In this document: in pieces, positions 27,827 through 35,953 of the stretch | Layout: each line of letters starts with the position of its first letter | Numbering within the stretch: position 1 is the first letter of the stretch | NCBI GenBank assembly: GCA_028282295.1 | Contig: JANQIE010000101.1 | Location: 1-46,070, forward strand | Direction of reading: 5' to 3' | DNA: 46,070 bases | Source: Desulfobacterales bacterium | Lineage (GTDB): Bacteria; Desulfobacterota; Desulfobacteria; Desulfobacterales; JANQIE01 | The notes under the pieces: generated by a model | Told to the model about the DNA's origin: nothing | The model's input: only the letters and a program-made list of their open reading frames with translations | Databases searched by the model: none | Translations under genes and position numbers: made by a program

Positions 27827-28441
27827 TTATTCGCGAAATGAGGTCGGTGTGAGCTGGTTCAAGGCGTTTTTTTCAGCAGAGGTCAACTCGGCTGCCAACT
27901 CGGCACAGGTATACGGAAAAAGCCTGATCAAGTTGATTTTGAAAGTTTTGGAAAACAGTGTTTCCAATTCCTCGTTGGCAGTTTTCAAGTTTGTGAAAAA
28001 CCAAAGGCTGGACGCTTCGTAGTGCCAGATGATGTCGTAAATATTCGGCGTTGCCGGCACCTTCAGGCAAAGTTTATTTATGATCGCTTCTTTTATCAGT
28101 TTTTTTTCGTTGCGCGACAAATGATCGCGTTTGGTTTCGGCAATGCGGCGGGCTACTTCAAGGGTTTGATATTTTTTTACAATCTGCGCCGGAATCGCTT
28201 TTTTGTCCACCCGCAGTGAAAAAAGCATCAAGGTGCCGAAAACAAAGGTCGAACCTTCGAAATCGGGTTTAAAGGGATTTTCAAACGATGTCCAACCCAC
28301 CGCTTTATCCGCGACGTTATCGTCAATATCGGTAATTGTATGTTTCTTAAGTCCCGTAGCAACTGTTTCCAGAATCGGTTCCTTGATTTTACCGTCGACC
28401 GTGTAGCGTGTAATTGAAACTGTGGAAGATAGCAAACCCAT
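27827..28441 (-). CDS. rdgC: RdgC N-terminal-half-like protein
   Basis: The 204-aa protein matches the front part of RdgC (PF04381): a ferredoxin-like start (MGLLSSTVSITRYTVDGKIK), GWTSFENPF as counterpart of the GWVPP segment, LRVDKKAIPAQIVKKYQTLE, a basic helix (RDHLSRNEKKLIKEAIINKL), and SSLWFFTNLKTANEELETLFSKTF where E. coli has a strand and helix pairing residues ([24 protein letters not shown]). Length is about two thirds of E. coli RdgC; the rest seems to be in the following ORF. A ribosome binding site AAGGA and a good promoter (28476-28504) precede it. Role inferred: recombination/replication accessory DNA-binding protein. Confidence 0.72.
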   Translation of the reverse strand: MGLLSSTVSITRYTVDGKIKEPILETVATGLKKHTITDIDDNVADKAVGWTSFENPFKPDFEGSTFVFGTLMLFSLRVDKKAIPAQIVKKYQTLEVARRIAETKRDHLSRNEKKLIKEAIINKLCLKVPATPNIYDIIWHYEASSLWFFTNLKTANEELETLFSKTFKINLIRLFPYTCAELAAELTSAEKNALNQLTPTSFRE

Positions 28442-28475
28442 TGTGTATTTCCTTTTGAGTGCTTAAAATCGGTCG

Positions 28476-28504
28476 TTTATAGCTCTTTTAATTTAAGGAG
28501 ACAA
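28476..28504 (-). promoter_or_regulatory. Sigma-70 promoter for the RdgC-like gene pair
   Basis: Minus-strand TTGTCT (28504-28499), 17 nt, TATAAA (28481-28476), 35 nt upstream of the ATG at 28441 with AAGGA in between. Fit to consensus is 4/6 and 5/6. Confidence 0.5.
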
Positions 28505-28780
28505 GAGGATAATCAAGTCACGTTTAGAACTTTGAGAGGGTATTTGTATATGTATTTTTTTAATTTAATATAATAAAAGATCATCATATTCGTGTTTGTC
28601 TATAATTCTAATAACTCTTTAACTATTTGAAATAAATGGTTTTAATTACTCTGATAAATATGAATAAACGCGAAACAAAACGTTTTTAAGATCCTGATTT
28701 TGGACCAACAAGATATAGCTGTTCATAACCTGACAGAAATTGACAATTTGTTAGGGGTTTATTAACCCATTTATTTACAA

Positions 28781-28834
28781 GCTCGGGCCTTACCGGGAAC
28801 CAAAATCTACTATTTCCGGATGGGCACGCGCTAA
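28781..28834 (+). repeat. Dispersed intergenic repeat, copy 1
   Basis: The 54 nt from GCTCGGGCCTTACCGGGAAC to GGATGGGCACGCGCTAA match the reverse complement of 45966-46019 at 50 of 54 positions. The copy ends 60 nt before the EndoQ-UvrD start. The hairpin found beside copy 2 is missing here. I see no coding function; it may be a remnant of a short mobile or structural intergenic element. Confidence 0.85.
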
Positions 28835-28894
28835 CTTTCGTTGGTTTTCAGCACCTAACACCGGTTACTCCAATTTGACAAAAAGGTCGATAAA

Positions 28895-31800
28895 ATGAAA
28901 TTTATTGCCGATCTGCACGTACACTCCCATTTTTCCCGTGCCACAGCCAGAAACCTGGATCTTGAAAACTTATACGTGGCCGCTCAATACAAGGGCCTTG
29001 GTGTTGTAGGGACCGGTGACTTTACACATCCGGAGTGGTTCGCCGAACTATCGGAAAAACTCGAGCCGGCAAAAGACGGACTTTATCGATTGAAGGACGA
29101 TTTTGCCGGCCCATTGATTAAACAGGTCCCCCCGACTTGCCGTGGTTCGGTTCGTTTTATCCTGCAAACCGAAATCAGCAATATCTACAAAAAAGACGGT
29201 AAGACCCGAAAAAACCATAACCTGGTGTTTCTCCCTGATCTGGCGTCTGCTGCGGTGTTCAATCGCAAACTGGACGCCATCGGCAACATTCATTCCGATG
29301 GCCGTCCGATTTTGGGTCTGGATGCCCGCAACCTGCTTGAAATTTTACTGGAAACCGATGATCAAGGCATTTTGATCCCGGCGCATATCTGGACCCCTTG
29401 GTTTTCCGTACTCGGCTCCAAAAGCGGTTTTGATAGTGTGGCGGCCTGTTTCGAGGATTTAACCGAACATATTTTTGCCGTGGAAACCGGATTGTCGTCC
29501 GATCCGGCCATGAATTGGCGTGTCTCCGGTTTGGATGCCTTCACACTGGTTTCCAATTCTGATGCCCATTCACCCATGAAGCTGGCTCGCGAAGCCAATT
29601 GTTTCAACACTGATCGGTCTTATATGGGGATTTATAATGCCTTGAAATCGAACGATGGGGAAACATTTCAGGGAACCCTGGAATTTCATCCCGAGGAGGG
29701 CAAATATCATTTTGACGGACACCGTAAGTGCAACCAGCGTCTGTCGCCGTCTGAAAGCTTACAATTGAACAATATCTGTCCGGTTTGTCAAAAACCGTTG
29801 ACTTTGGGTGTTTTGCATCGGGTTGAGGAATTGGCCGACCGTGACGAAGGCACTAAACCCGGTAGTCGTCCTTCCTATCGGACATTATTTCCATTAACCG
29901 ATATTTTGGCGGAAATATTCAAAGTCGGTCCGAATACCAAAAAGGTGAGGCACGCGTACAATACCGCATTGGCAAGTTTGGGACCGGAACTCACTATATT
30001 GAAAACCCTTGATCCAGATACGATCGAGACGGCCGGTGTGCCGCTTTTGGCCGAAGCGATCAAACGGATGCGGTCCAACCGGGTACATTTAAAACCCGGT
30101 TATGATGGTGAATTCGGAAAACTCCATATTTTCGATACTGATGAGCGTGATCGGCTTTTGGGGCAGCAACCCCTGTTTGTGCTGCCGAAAATAAAAACAG
30201 AAGCCACACCCAAAACAAACCCTATACCTGTCGAGCGTCCGGCCAATAAGTCGCCGGTCGAAGTTTGCCAAACAACGGATGATGTAAAAATAGAACTAAA
30301 CCCGGAACAGCTTGCGGCGGTGCAGCACCCATCCGGTCCCTTGCTGATAACCGCCGGCCCCGGCACCGGCAAAACCCGCACACTGACTCAGCGGATTGCT
30401 TTCCTGATTACCCGGAAGCAAATATCGCCCGAACGGATATTAGCGGTGACCTTTACCCATAAGGCCGCCCGTGAAATGCAAGAACGCCTGGCGCAGACAT
30501 TGCCGGAACCCTTGCCGATGGTCACCACCTTTCATGCCTTTTGTTTGCAACTTTTAAAGCAGAATCGTCTGTCGGATCATTCGTACGGTGCGTGTCGAAT
30601 CATCAATGATGAGGAACGTCTGGAGGTGGTGTCGCAAGTTCTGAACGGGGTTGCTTCCGTCGCTGTTTCGCCGGAACAGATCCTGGACGCCATCGTTGCC
30701 GCCAAACAACAACTGCAAACACCGCAGGATAGCTTGGTGTTGGATGACGCCATTGATCCCGATACTCTGCGGACATGCTATACCGGCTATCAGGCCATTT
30801 TAAACAATCATAAATTGATCGATTTTGAAGATTTGTTACTGCATGTAGTTCTGGCCCTGGAAAAAAATTCCGATCTGCAAAAGTCCTTGCAGAACCGCTA
30901 CCCGTATATCTTGATCGATGAATACCAGGACTTGAACCTGGCCCAATACCGTTTGATCAAGGCTCTGACATCCTCGAAATCCGACCTGTTTGCCATCGGC
31001 GATCCCAATCAAGCCATCTATGGTTTTCGGGGCGCCGATGTTGCCTACTTCAAACAATTTATCAACGATTACCCCTCAGCCCGGCAAGTCCAATTAACAC
31101 AAAATTACCGTTCCACCGAAACCATTCTGGAAGCCGCCTATCAGGTCATTCAAGCTCACAATATCAGTAGCGCGGCCACGCGTGTCCGTTCCAATATCGA
31201 CGGTTTGCCGACGATAACGGTTTTGAAAAATGCCGGCGAGCGCGCCGAGGCGGTCGCCATCGGTAAAATTATCGAGCGACAGGTGGGTGGGATCGGTTTT
31301 AATTCCATCGACTTTGGCAAAACCGATAGTCGGGATGATACCCGATCACGCAGCTTCAAGGATTTTGCCGTTTTATTTCGCACCAGAGCCCAGGGCCGAA
31401 TTATTGCCGAAGTATTGAACAAAGCGGGAATTCCCTGCCAACAAGTGGGTCGTCGCAATCTATTTGAGCTCAAAGGTATCAGGGAACTATTGTCGCTGTA
31501 TAAATTGATTTACGATCAGGGACATTTTGCCGATTTTCAGCGAGTATGCGCAGCCTTGGCCTGGGGTGTTGGAACCAAAACCGTCCAGCAGTTCAAATCC
31601 TGGTTTTATAAACAGGACCTGCCATTGGACCAGGCCCTGCAACGGATTCAACGACTGCCCATCGCCTCTTTGAATCATCGCCGGCAGCAGCAACTTTATG
31701 ATTGCACCCAAAAACTGAAATCCTTGAAGGAACACTTGGATGGTCTGCCGGTGCCTCAGAGCCTGTCTGTTTTGGTGGCGCAAACACGCCTGGAAAAACA

Positions 31801-32275
31801 GATTGAAGCGGATAGTCTGTTACAAAACGGCTTGCAACGATTGTTGGAGTGGGCTCAACCCTTTGACTCAAACATTACAGCCTTTTTGGATATGGCGGCG
31901 TTGCAGCGAGACCCGGATACATATAATACCCAAGCCGAACAGGTGGCCCTGATGACCATTCATGCGGTCAAGGGATTGGAGTTTCCGGTGGTATTCGTTT
32001 GTGGGTGTGAGCAGGATCTTTTACCGTATAAACGCAATGCCGATGCGCCTGTCGATTGGCAAGAAGAACGGCGGTTGTTTTATGTGGCCCTAACCCGTGC
32101 CCGGGATGAATTGTATTTGGCCTGGGCGCAAAAACGGCGTCTATATGGTCAAACGCTGCAGCAGGAAATATCACCTTTTATTGCCGACATCGATCCACGG
32201 CTGTTGAAAGAACAAAAATATGCCGCAAAATCCAAAAAACAGCCACCCAAGCAAAAGCAATTGAAATTGTTTTAA
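28895..32275 (+). CDS. Endonuclease Q-like PHP nuclease fused to UvrD-family helicase
   Basis: The 1126-aa protein joins two enzymes. Residues 1-~430 match the TIGR00375/EndoQ type: a PHP metal site beginning DLHVHSHFSR (residues 6-15), GTGDFTHPEW, SNSDAHSPMK, and a zinc-type cysteine group (Cys279, then Cys295 and Cys298 in CPVC). EndoQ cuts DNA 5' to deaminated bases such as uracil and hypoxanthine. After a linker (~430-465) comes a UvrD/Rep helicase: Walker A AGPGTGKTRT near 487, DEYQDLN, QNYRST, TIHAVKGLEFPVVFVCG and RRLFYVALTRARDELYLA. Zinc and helicase motifs look intact. The fusion suggests coupled nicking and unwinding in deaminated-base repair (inference). A weak ribosome binding site AAAGG precedes the ATG. 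Confidence 0.93.
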   Translation: MKFIADLHVHSHFSRATARNLDLENLYVAAQYKGLGVVGTGDFTHPEWFAELSEKLEPAKDGLYRLKDDFAGPLIKQVPPTCRGSVRFILQTEISNIYKKDGKTRKNHNLVFLPDLASAAVFNRKLDAIGNIHSDGRPILGLDARNLLEILLETDDQGILIPAHIWTPWFSVLGSKSGFDSVAACFEDLTEHIFAVETGLSSDPAMNWRVSGLDAFTLVSNSDAHSPMKLAREANCFNTDRSYMGIYNALKSNDGETFQGTLEFHPEEGKYHFDGHRKCNQRLSPSESLQLNNICPVCQKPLTLGVLHRVEELADRDEGTKPGSRPSYRTLFPLTDILAEIFKVGPNTKKVRHAYNTALASLGPELTILKTLDPDTIETAGVPLLAEAIKRMRSNRVHLKPGYDGEFGKLHIFDTDERDRLLGQQPLFVLPKIKTEATPKTNPIPVERPANKSPVEVCQTTDDVKIELNPEQLAAVQHPSGPLLITAGPGTGKTRTLTQRIAFLITRKQISPERILAVTFTHKAAREMQERLAQTLPEPLPMVTTFHAFCLQLLKQNRLSDHSYGACRIINDEERLEVVSQVLNGVASVAVSPEQILDAIVAAKQQLQTPQDSLVLDDAIDPDTLRTCYTGYQAILNNHKLIDFEDLLLHVVLALEKNSDLQKSLQNRYPYILIDEYQDLNLAQYRLIKALTSSKSDLFAIGDPNQAIYGFRGADVAYFKQFINDYPSARQVQLTQNYRSTETILEAAYQVIQAHNISSAATRVRSNIDGLPTITVLKNAGERAEAVAIGKIIERQVGGIGFNSIDFGKTDSRDDTRSRSFKDFAVLFRTRAQGRIIAEVLNKAGIPCQQVGRRNLFELKGIRELLSLYKLIYDQGHFADFQRVCAALAWGVGTKTVQQFKSWFYKQDLPLDQALQRIQRLPIASLNHRRQQQLYDCTQKLKSLKEHLDGLPVPQSLSVLVAQTRLEKQIEADSLLQNGLQRLLEWAQPFDSNITAFLDMAALQRDPDTYNTQAEQVALMTIHAVKGLEFPVVFVCGCEQDLLPYKRNADAPVDWQEERRLFYVALTRARDELYLAWAQKRRLYGQTLQQEISPFIADIDPRLLKEQKYAAKSKKQPPKQKQLKLF

Positions 32276-32298
32276 ACGTTTTTTTAAATCAGCGACTG

Positions 32299-33324
32299 TC
32301 AGACAGCGCGTCCCAACTGCCCGCAAGCGGCCCAAACCGCCTTGCCCTTGGATTTGCGTCGTCGTACAAAAATATTTTCCGCGATCAGATAATCACAAAA
32401 ACGATCTATGTCCGCCATCGACGGCTCCTGAAAATCGACGTTGGGGGTAGGATTGAAACCGATGACGTTCAGTTTATATTTCAGTGGTTTGACATAATCA
32501 GCCAATTGGGCGGCGTGCTCCGGCTGATCATTGACCCCTTTGATGAGTACATAGGCGAGAAACAGATAATTATCCCGTTTTAGCGGCACGTTTTGCAACA
32601 CATCACGCAAAGGCGCCAGCCCGATGGACCGGTTGATTGGCATGAGTTGAGAGCGCAATGCATCATTGGGAGCGTTGAGGGATACGGCCAGTTTAAGCGC
32701 CGGCCAGTTCAATTTGATTAGGTGTTCAATACCGGTTTTCAATCCCACCGTGGATATCGAGATATTCTTCTTGGCGATATCCAAGCCGCGTTGATCACTC
32801 ATCACCCGGATTGCCTGGATCACCGTCTCGATATTGTCTAGCGGTTCACCCATTCCCATGAAAACCACATTACGAATCGGGCGTCCCAAAGTTGTCCGAA
32901 TCAGGTAAACCTGACCAACAATTTCCGCCACGGTCAAATCACGCCTGAACCCCAACTTACCAGTTTGGCAAAACCGACAGGCCATGCGGCAGCCTACCTG
33001 GCTGGAGATACACAGGGTATTGTGATTGGCCATGGGCACGTACACCGCTTCTACTTCGTTCTGGTCGTCAAGTCGAATGACGTATTTGGTGACGCCCTCG
33101 GCGGTGACCGCATCGACAATACGGCCGCAATACCAGTCAAGGTTGGGTGCCAGACGCGCAGCAAATCGCGCCGATACCTGAAACTCGGGTATCACGTCAA
33201 GACTGGTGATCCCCTTTTGGAAAACAGTGCGATACAAGGCGGCGGCATGGTAAGCGCCTTTTTGATAAGTATTATCGAGACAAGCTGTTAGTTGATCGCA
33301 GGTCAAGCCAAAAATATTTAACAT
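32299..33324 (-). CDS. rlmN: 23S rRNA (adenine-2503-C2)/tRNA methyltransferase RlmN
   Basis: The 341-aa radical SAM enzyme has the cluster motif CRMACRFC (Cys112, Cys116, Cys119), the substrate-activating Cys105 in TLCISSQVG, and the second catalytic Cys334 near the C-terminus (AACGQLG). The block NVVFMGMGEPLDN and VSLNAPNDALRSQLMPINR are typical. It methylates C2 of A2503 in 23S rRNA, and in E. coli A37 of some tRNAs. All catalytic cysteines are present. Cfr, the C8 homologue, is less likely given the origin-proximal housekeeping context, though the two families are close. It is convergent with the helicase gene, 23 nt apart. Confidence 0.93.
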   Translation of the reverse strand: MLNIFGLTCDQLTACLDNTYQKGAYHAAALYRTVFQKGITSLDVIPEFQVSARFAARLAPNLDWYCGRIVDAVTAEGVTKYVIRLDDQNEVEAVYVPMANHNTLCISSQVGCRMACRFCQTGKLGFRRDLTVAEIVGQVYLIRTTLGRPIRNVVFMGMGEPLDNIETVIQAIRVMSDQRGLDIAKKNISISTVGLKTGIEHLIKLNWPALKLAVSLNAPNDALRSQLMPINRSIGLAPLRDVLQNVPLKRDNYLFLAYVLIKGVNDQPEHAAQLADYVKPLKYKLNVIGFNPTPNVDFQEPSMADIDRFCDYLIAENIFVRRRKSKGKAVWAACGQLGRAV

Positions 33325-33405
33325 CGGTTTTCAGTTATCCCATGTGTTGATGCATAAAAATATGGCTGTCAGGATAACAGAAAACCAATGGCCGGCAAAA
33401 TAAAA

Positions 33406-34401
33406 CTATTCAAATCTGGTAACGAATAACCACGGTTTTTGGCGGTGTTGGAATATAGCGTCGTTTTCCCGGAACCAAGCAGGTACGATGCGCATATCGC
33501 GCGCAGCGTTGGATAAACGAGAGCCCGCAGGGCTAAATGAATCAATGCCGGGATCCTGCAAAGCAGCAAGACGTTGCAGCCGCAGGCGGGTCGGCGGATG
33601 ACTGCGCAGCAAGCGGTCTTCGGAATTTTTAGGATAAAAAGGCCACCATTGACGTCGTAAGTGGTGTTGATTGTAGTGGTCCATGTTGCGCAAAGCACTC
33701 ATCAGGGAGTTCATATCTCCCAACAATCCCGCCGCTTCAAGATCAGCGGTATACTCCCGGGTGCGTGACAGGGCCATCTGTATGCCATAGCTGATGGTCG
33801 GTGCTACAATCAGCAGCAGCACGCCCATCCAACTTAACCGGGTCTCACCGAAGATGATCAGGGGCAGACTGAACAGCACCATAAATTGTCCGAACACTGC
33901 TAACAGATGTGTCAAGCGGCCCATGATGTTGGCGAAACCCATCAGACGAACGTCTTTATTACGGATATGACTGATTTCATGCGCCAGTACCCCGGCGATT
34001 TCGTTTGTAGACAACCTTTGCAACATTACATCCGAAAAAGCGATGGCCGCTTGACGGCCTGAACCCACGGTAAACGCGTTCATTAACCGGCCTGGGTAAA
34101 CAAACAGCAACGGCACCGCGTCAAGCTCGGCCCGTTGGGCAAGCAGTGCCGTTTGTGCCTGAAGCTGTGGTGCTTCCCACCGTTTCAACCGGCGGGCCCG
34201 CTGCAGTTTAAGCACCCACAGGGGCGATAGATACGGGTTGATAAAGAACAGCAAGATCGTACTGCCTACCGCCACCAGTGCTAAAAAGAGGCCGCCAATG
34301 AAAAACCCAACTCCGCCCAACAACAGCGACATCAGCACCACCAACCCCAAAGACTGAAAACCGCGAATCATTCGATTTGTGCGCAAACGAGTTAAATTCA
34401 T
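33406..34401 (-). CDS. M48 family membrane zinc metalloprotease (HtpX-like)
   Basis: The 331-aa protein has two N-terminal helices (about 15-56), the zinc motif HEISH (His141, Glu142, His145) in VLAHEISHIRNKD, two further helices (about 165-205) and the third-ligand region SRTREYTADLEAAGL. This is the HtpX layout of four membrane segments and a cytosolic catalytic domain, used for quality control of damaged membrane proteins. It differs from E. coli HtpX in length and in a C-terminal extension (about 270-331). It lies 74 nt downstream of the Hsp20 gene, so both are probably stress-induced together. Confidence 0.88.
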   Translation of the reverse strand: MNLTRLRTNRMIRGFQSLGLVVLMSLLLGGVGFFIGGLFLALVAVGSTILLFFINPYLSPLWVLKLQRARRLKRWEAPQLQAQTALLAQRAELDAVPLLFVYPGRLMNAFTVGSGRQAAIAFSDVMLQRLSTNEIAGVLAHEISHIRNKDVRLMGFANIMGRLTHLLAVFGQFMVLFSLPLIIFGETRLSWMGVLLLIVAPTISYGIQMALSRTREYTADLEAAGLLGDMNSLMSALRNMDHYNQHHLRRQWWPFYPKNSEDRLLRSHPPTRLRLQRLAALQDPGIDSFSPAGSRLSNAARDMRIVPAWFRENDAIFQHRQKPWLFVTRFE

Positions 34402-34475
34402 TGGACGTACCTCTCTAAAAGCACCGTTTCGACTTATATAACCCCGGAAAAATCCGGTCCCATCCGGGATGCACC

Positions 34476-34919
34476 TTAGTGCACCGTAATCTGCTTGGGT
34501 TTAACCTCTTCGGCTTTGGGGATGGTGACGCGTAACACCCCGTCTTTGTATTCAGCGCCGATGGTTTCTGCATCCGTTCCTTTTGGCAGCGCAAAAGACC
34601 TTTGAAAGTTGCCATAAACCCGTTCCCGGCGAAAATAGCGGTTTTCATTAACTTCGTTGTCCGCCGAACGTTCACCTTTGATCGTCAGGATACCATCCTT
34701 GAAATCAACCGTGAGATCTTTTTTGTCCACACCCGGTAGTTCGGCTTTGACTACATAGGCGTTGTCTTCCTCGAATACGTCAACCGCTGGATTCCAACGC
34801 TCCAGCATGGCGCCTGAATCAAACCAACCGGTGGGGAAAAACGGTTCGTTGAACATACGGTCGATTTGATTGCGTAACGTCTGCATCTCGTTTAATGGAT
34901 TCCATTTAACCAAATTCAT
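34476..34919 (-). CDS. Small heat shock protein (Hsp20/alpha-crystallin family)
   Basis: The 147-aa chaperone has a short N-terminal arm (MNLVKWNPLNEMQTLRNQID), the alpha-crystallin domain from about residue 40 (AVDVFEEDNAYVVKAELPGV, LTIKGERSADNEVNENRYFRRERVYGNFQRSFALP), the A.YKDGVLRVTIPK motif near 128, and a basic C-terminal tail (EEVKPKQITVH) whose IxV-type contact appears as ITV. It holds unfolded proteins in oligomers. AGGAGG precedes the ATG. The 190-nt upstream region carries a TTGACA and two palindromic elements. Confidence 0.95.
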   Translation of the reverse strand: MNLVKWNPLNEMQTLRNQIDRMFNEPFFPTGWFDSGAMLERWNPAVDVFEEDNAYVVKAELPGVDKKDLTVDFKDGILTIKGERSADNEVNENRYFRRERVYGNFQRSFALPKGTDAETIGAEYKDGVLRVTIPKAEEVKPKQITVH

Positions 34920-34978
34920 GTTGTTTCCTCCTAATTAAATTGTTTTCTTACCAGGAAACTTAATATTGTTATTATTTA

Positions 34979-35037
34979 TGTCAACATTAAACATATTACT
35001 TTTTTATTTTTTTGTAAAAAGTAATGATATATATCAT
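34979..35037. promoter_or_regulatory. Hsp20 upstream region with TTGACA box and inverted repeats
   Basis: Minus-strand TTGACA (34984-34979) is a -35 candidate for hsp20, but the best -10-like element (TTAAGT) is at only 15-nt spacing. Further upstream are ATTACTTTTT (34995-35004) with AAAAAGTAAT (35016-35025) around an 11-nt loop, and the perfect palindrome ATGATATATATCAT (35024-35037). One or both may be operator sites of the divergent hsp20 and AsmA-like genes. No CIRCE or RpoH-type sequence was recognised. Confidence 0.35.
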
Positions 35038-35112
35038 CTTGTTTTTCCCCATTAGACTTTTACAGTGGGGGTGCTTATGATTTGTCAACATATAGAAAAC
35101 CAGGAGGTAACG

Positions 35113-35946
35113 ATGAAAAAACTTGGAATTGTTGTGGGTGGTTTGCTTGTCGTTTTAATCGTCGCTGTTGTTGTGATTTACACACAACTCGGCACCATTA
35201 TTCGAGCCGGCGTGGAGACTATCGGTCCCCAAGCCACCGGGGCGCCGATATCCCTGTCGGATGTCGATATCAGTGTGTTTTCCGGTAAAGCCGGTCTGAA
35301 TGATCTGATTTTGGGCAATCCCGAGGGATTTAAATCCGATCAGGCGTTCAAGCTGGGCCGGGTGCGCGCTCATGTGGATGTCGGTACGGTAACCCAGGAG
35401 GTGATGGTCATCAAAAGCATTCTAATCGATGGGGCCGAAATCACCTGGGAAGGCTGGAACGGCAACAACCATCGCAAAATCATGCAAAATATCCAAAGCT
35501 TTACCGGTCCCTCAGGATCCGACAAAACCGCTAGTGGCAAGACTGAGTCCGGCGGTTCAAAACAAAAGGTTGTGATCGAGGATTTTCGGTTTCAGAACAG
35601 CGCCATGCATTTTGTCCTCGCGGGACAATCAGTCGGAACCGTGAACCTGCCGGAGATTCATATGACCGACATCGGCAAAAAAAGCGGTGGTCAGGATTTA
35701 AAGGACACCCTCAAGGTATTATACGCGGGCATCATGGGGAGTTTGTCCACGGCCGTGGCATCCAATCGTTCATTGTTGAGCCAAAAGGCGCGCGACCTGC
35801 AAAAAGTGGGCACCAAACTCGTGAAGGAAGGGCAGGAAACCCTTTCAAAAAGCAAGCAAGCGCTGGAAACAGGCAATGTTTCAGGCGCCGTGGACAGCGT
35901 CAAGAAGGTCACCAAGGGTCTCGGCGGTTTACTAAAAAAGGAATAA
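35113..35946 (+). CDS. AsmA/DUF748-like membrane-anchored protein
   Basis: From the ATG at 35113 (preceded by CAGGAGGTAA) the product has 277 aa. An N-terminal transmembrane helix (about 5-24, GIVVGGLLVVLIVAVVVIY) precedes a beta-rich periplasmic part with GAPISLSDVDISVFSGKAGLNDLILGNPEGFKSDQAFKLG, the pattern of AsmA/DUF748 chains. Residues 137-155 are Ser/Gly/Lys-rich, and the C-terminal third is amphipathic helix with LQKVGTKLVKEGQETLSKSK repeats. It is divergently oriented to hsp20. AsmA-like proteins span the envelope and affect lipid transport, but this short version may differ; function unknown. Confidence 0.65.
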   Translation: MKKLGIVVGGLLVVLIVAVVVIYTQLGTIIRAGVETIGPQATGAPISLSDVDISVFSGKAGLNDLILGNPEGFKSDQAFKLGRVRAHVDVGTVTQEVMVIKSILIDGAEITWEGWNGNNHRKIMQNIQSFTGPSGSDKTASGKTESGGSKQKVVIEDFRFQNSAMHFVLAGQSVGTVNLPEIHMTDIGKKSGGQDLKDTLKVLYAGIMGSLSTAVASNRSLLSQKARDLQKVGTKLVKEGQETLSKSKQALETGNVSGAVDSVKKVTKGLGGLLKKE

Positions 35947-35953
35947 CCGGTTA

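Larger units (their letters stand above)
28442..28894. other. 453-nt AT-rich divergent intergenic region
   Basis: The region separates the long minus-strand block (12822-28441) from the plus-strand EndoQ-UvrD gene. It contains the promoter of the RdgC-like pair, a TTGACA (28740-28745) without a good -10, a small inverted repeat GGGTT-TATT-AACCC (28755-28768 region), and one copy of a dispersed repeat (28781-28834). No DnaA-box cluster was found, so although strand bias changes here, origin function is unsupported. Confidence 0.5.

Noticed and set aside
28442..28894. Origin of replication at the divergent AT-rich region
   Set aside because: Strand bias changes here and it is AT-rich, but no DnaA-box cluster or 13-mer repeats were seen.
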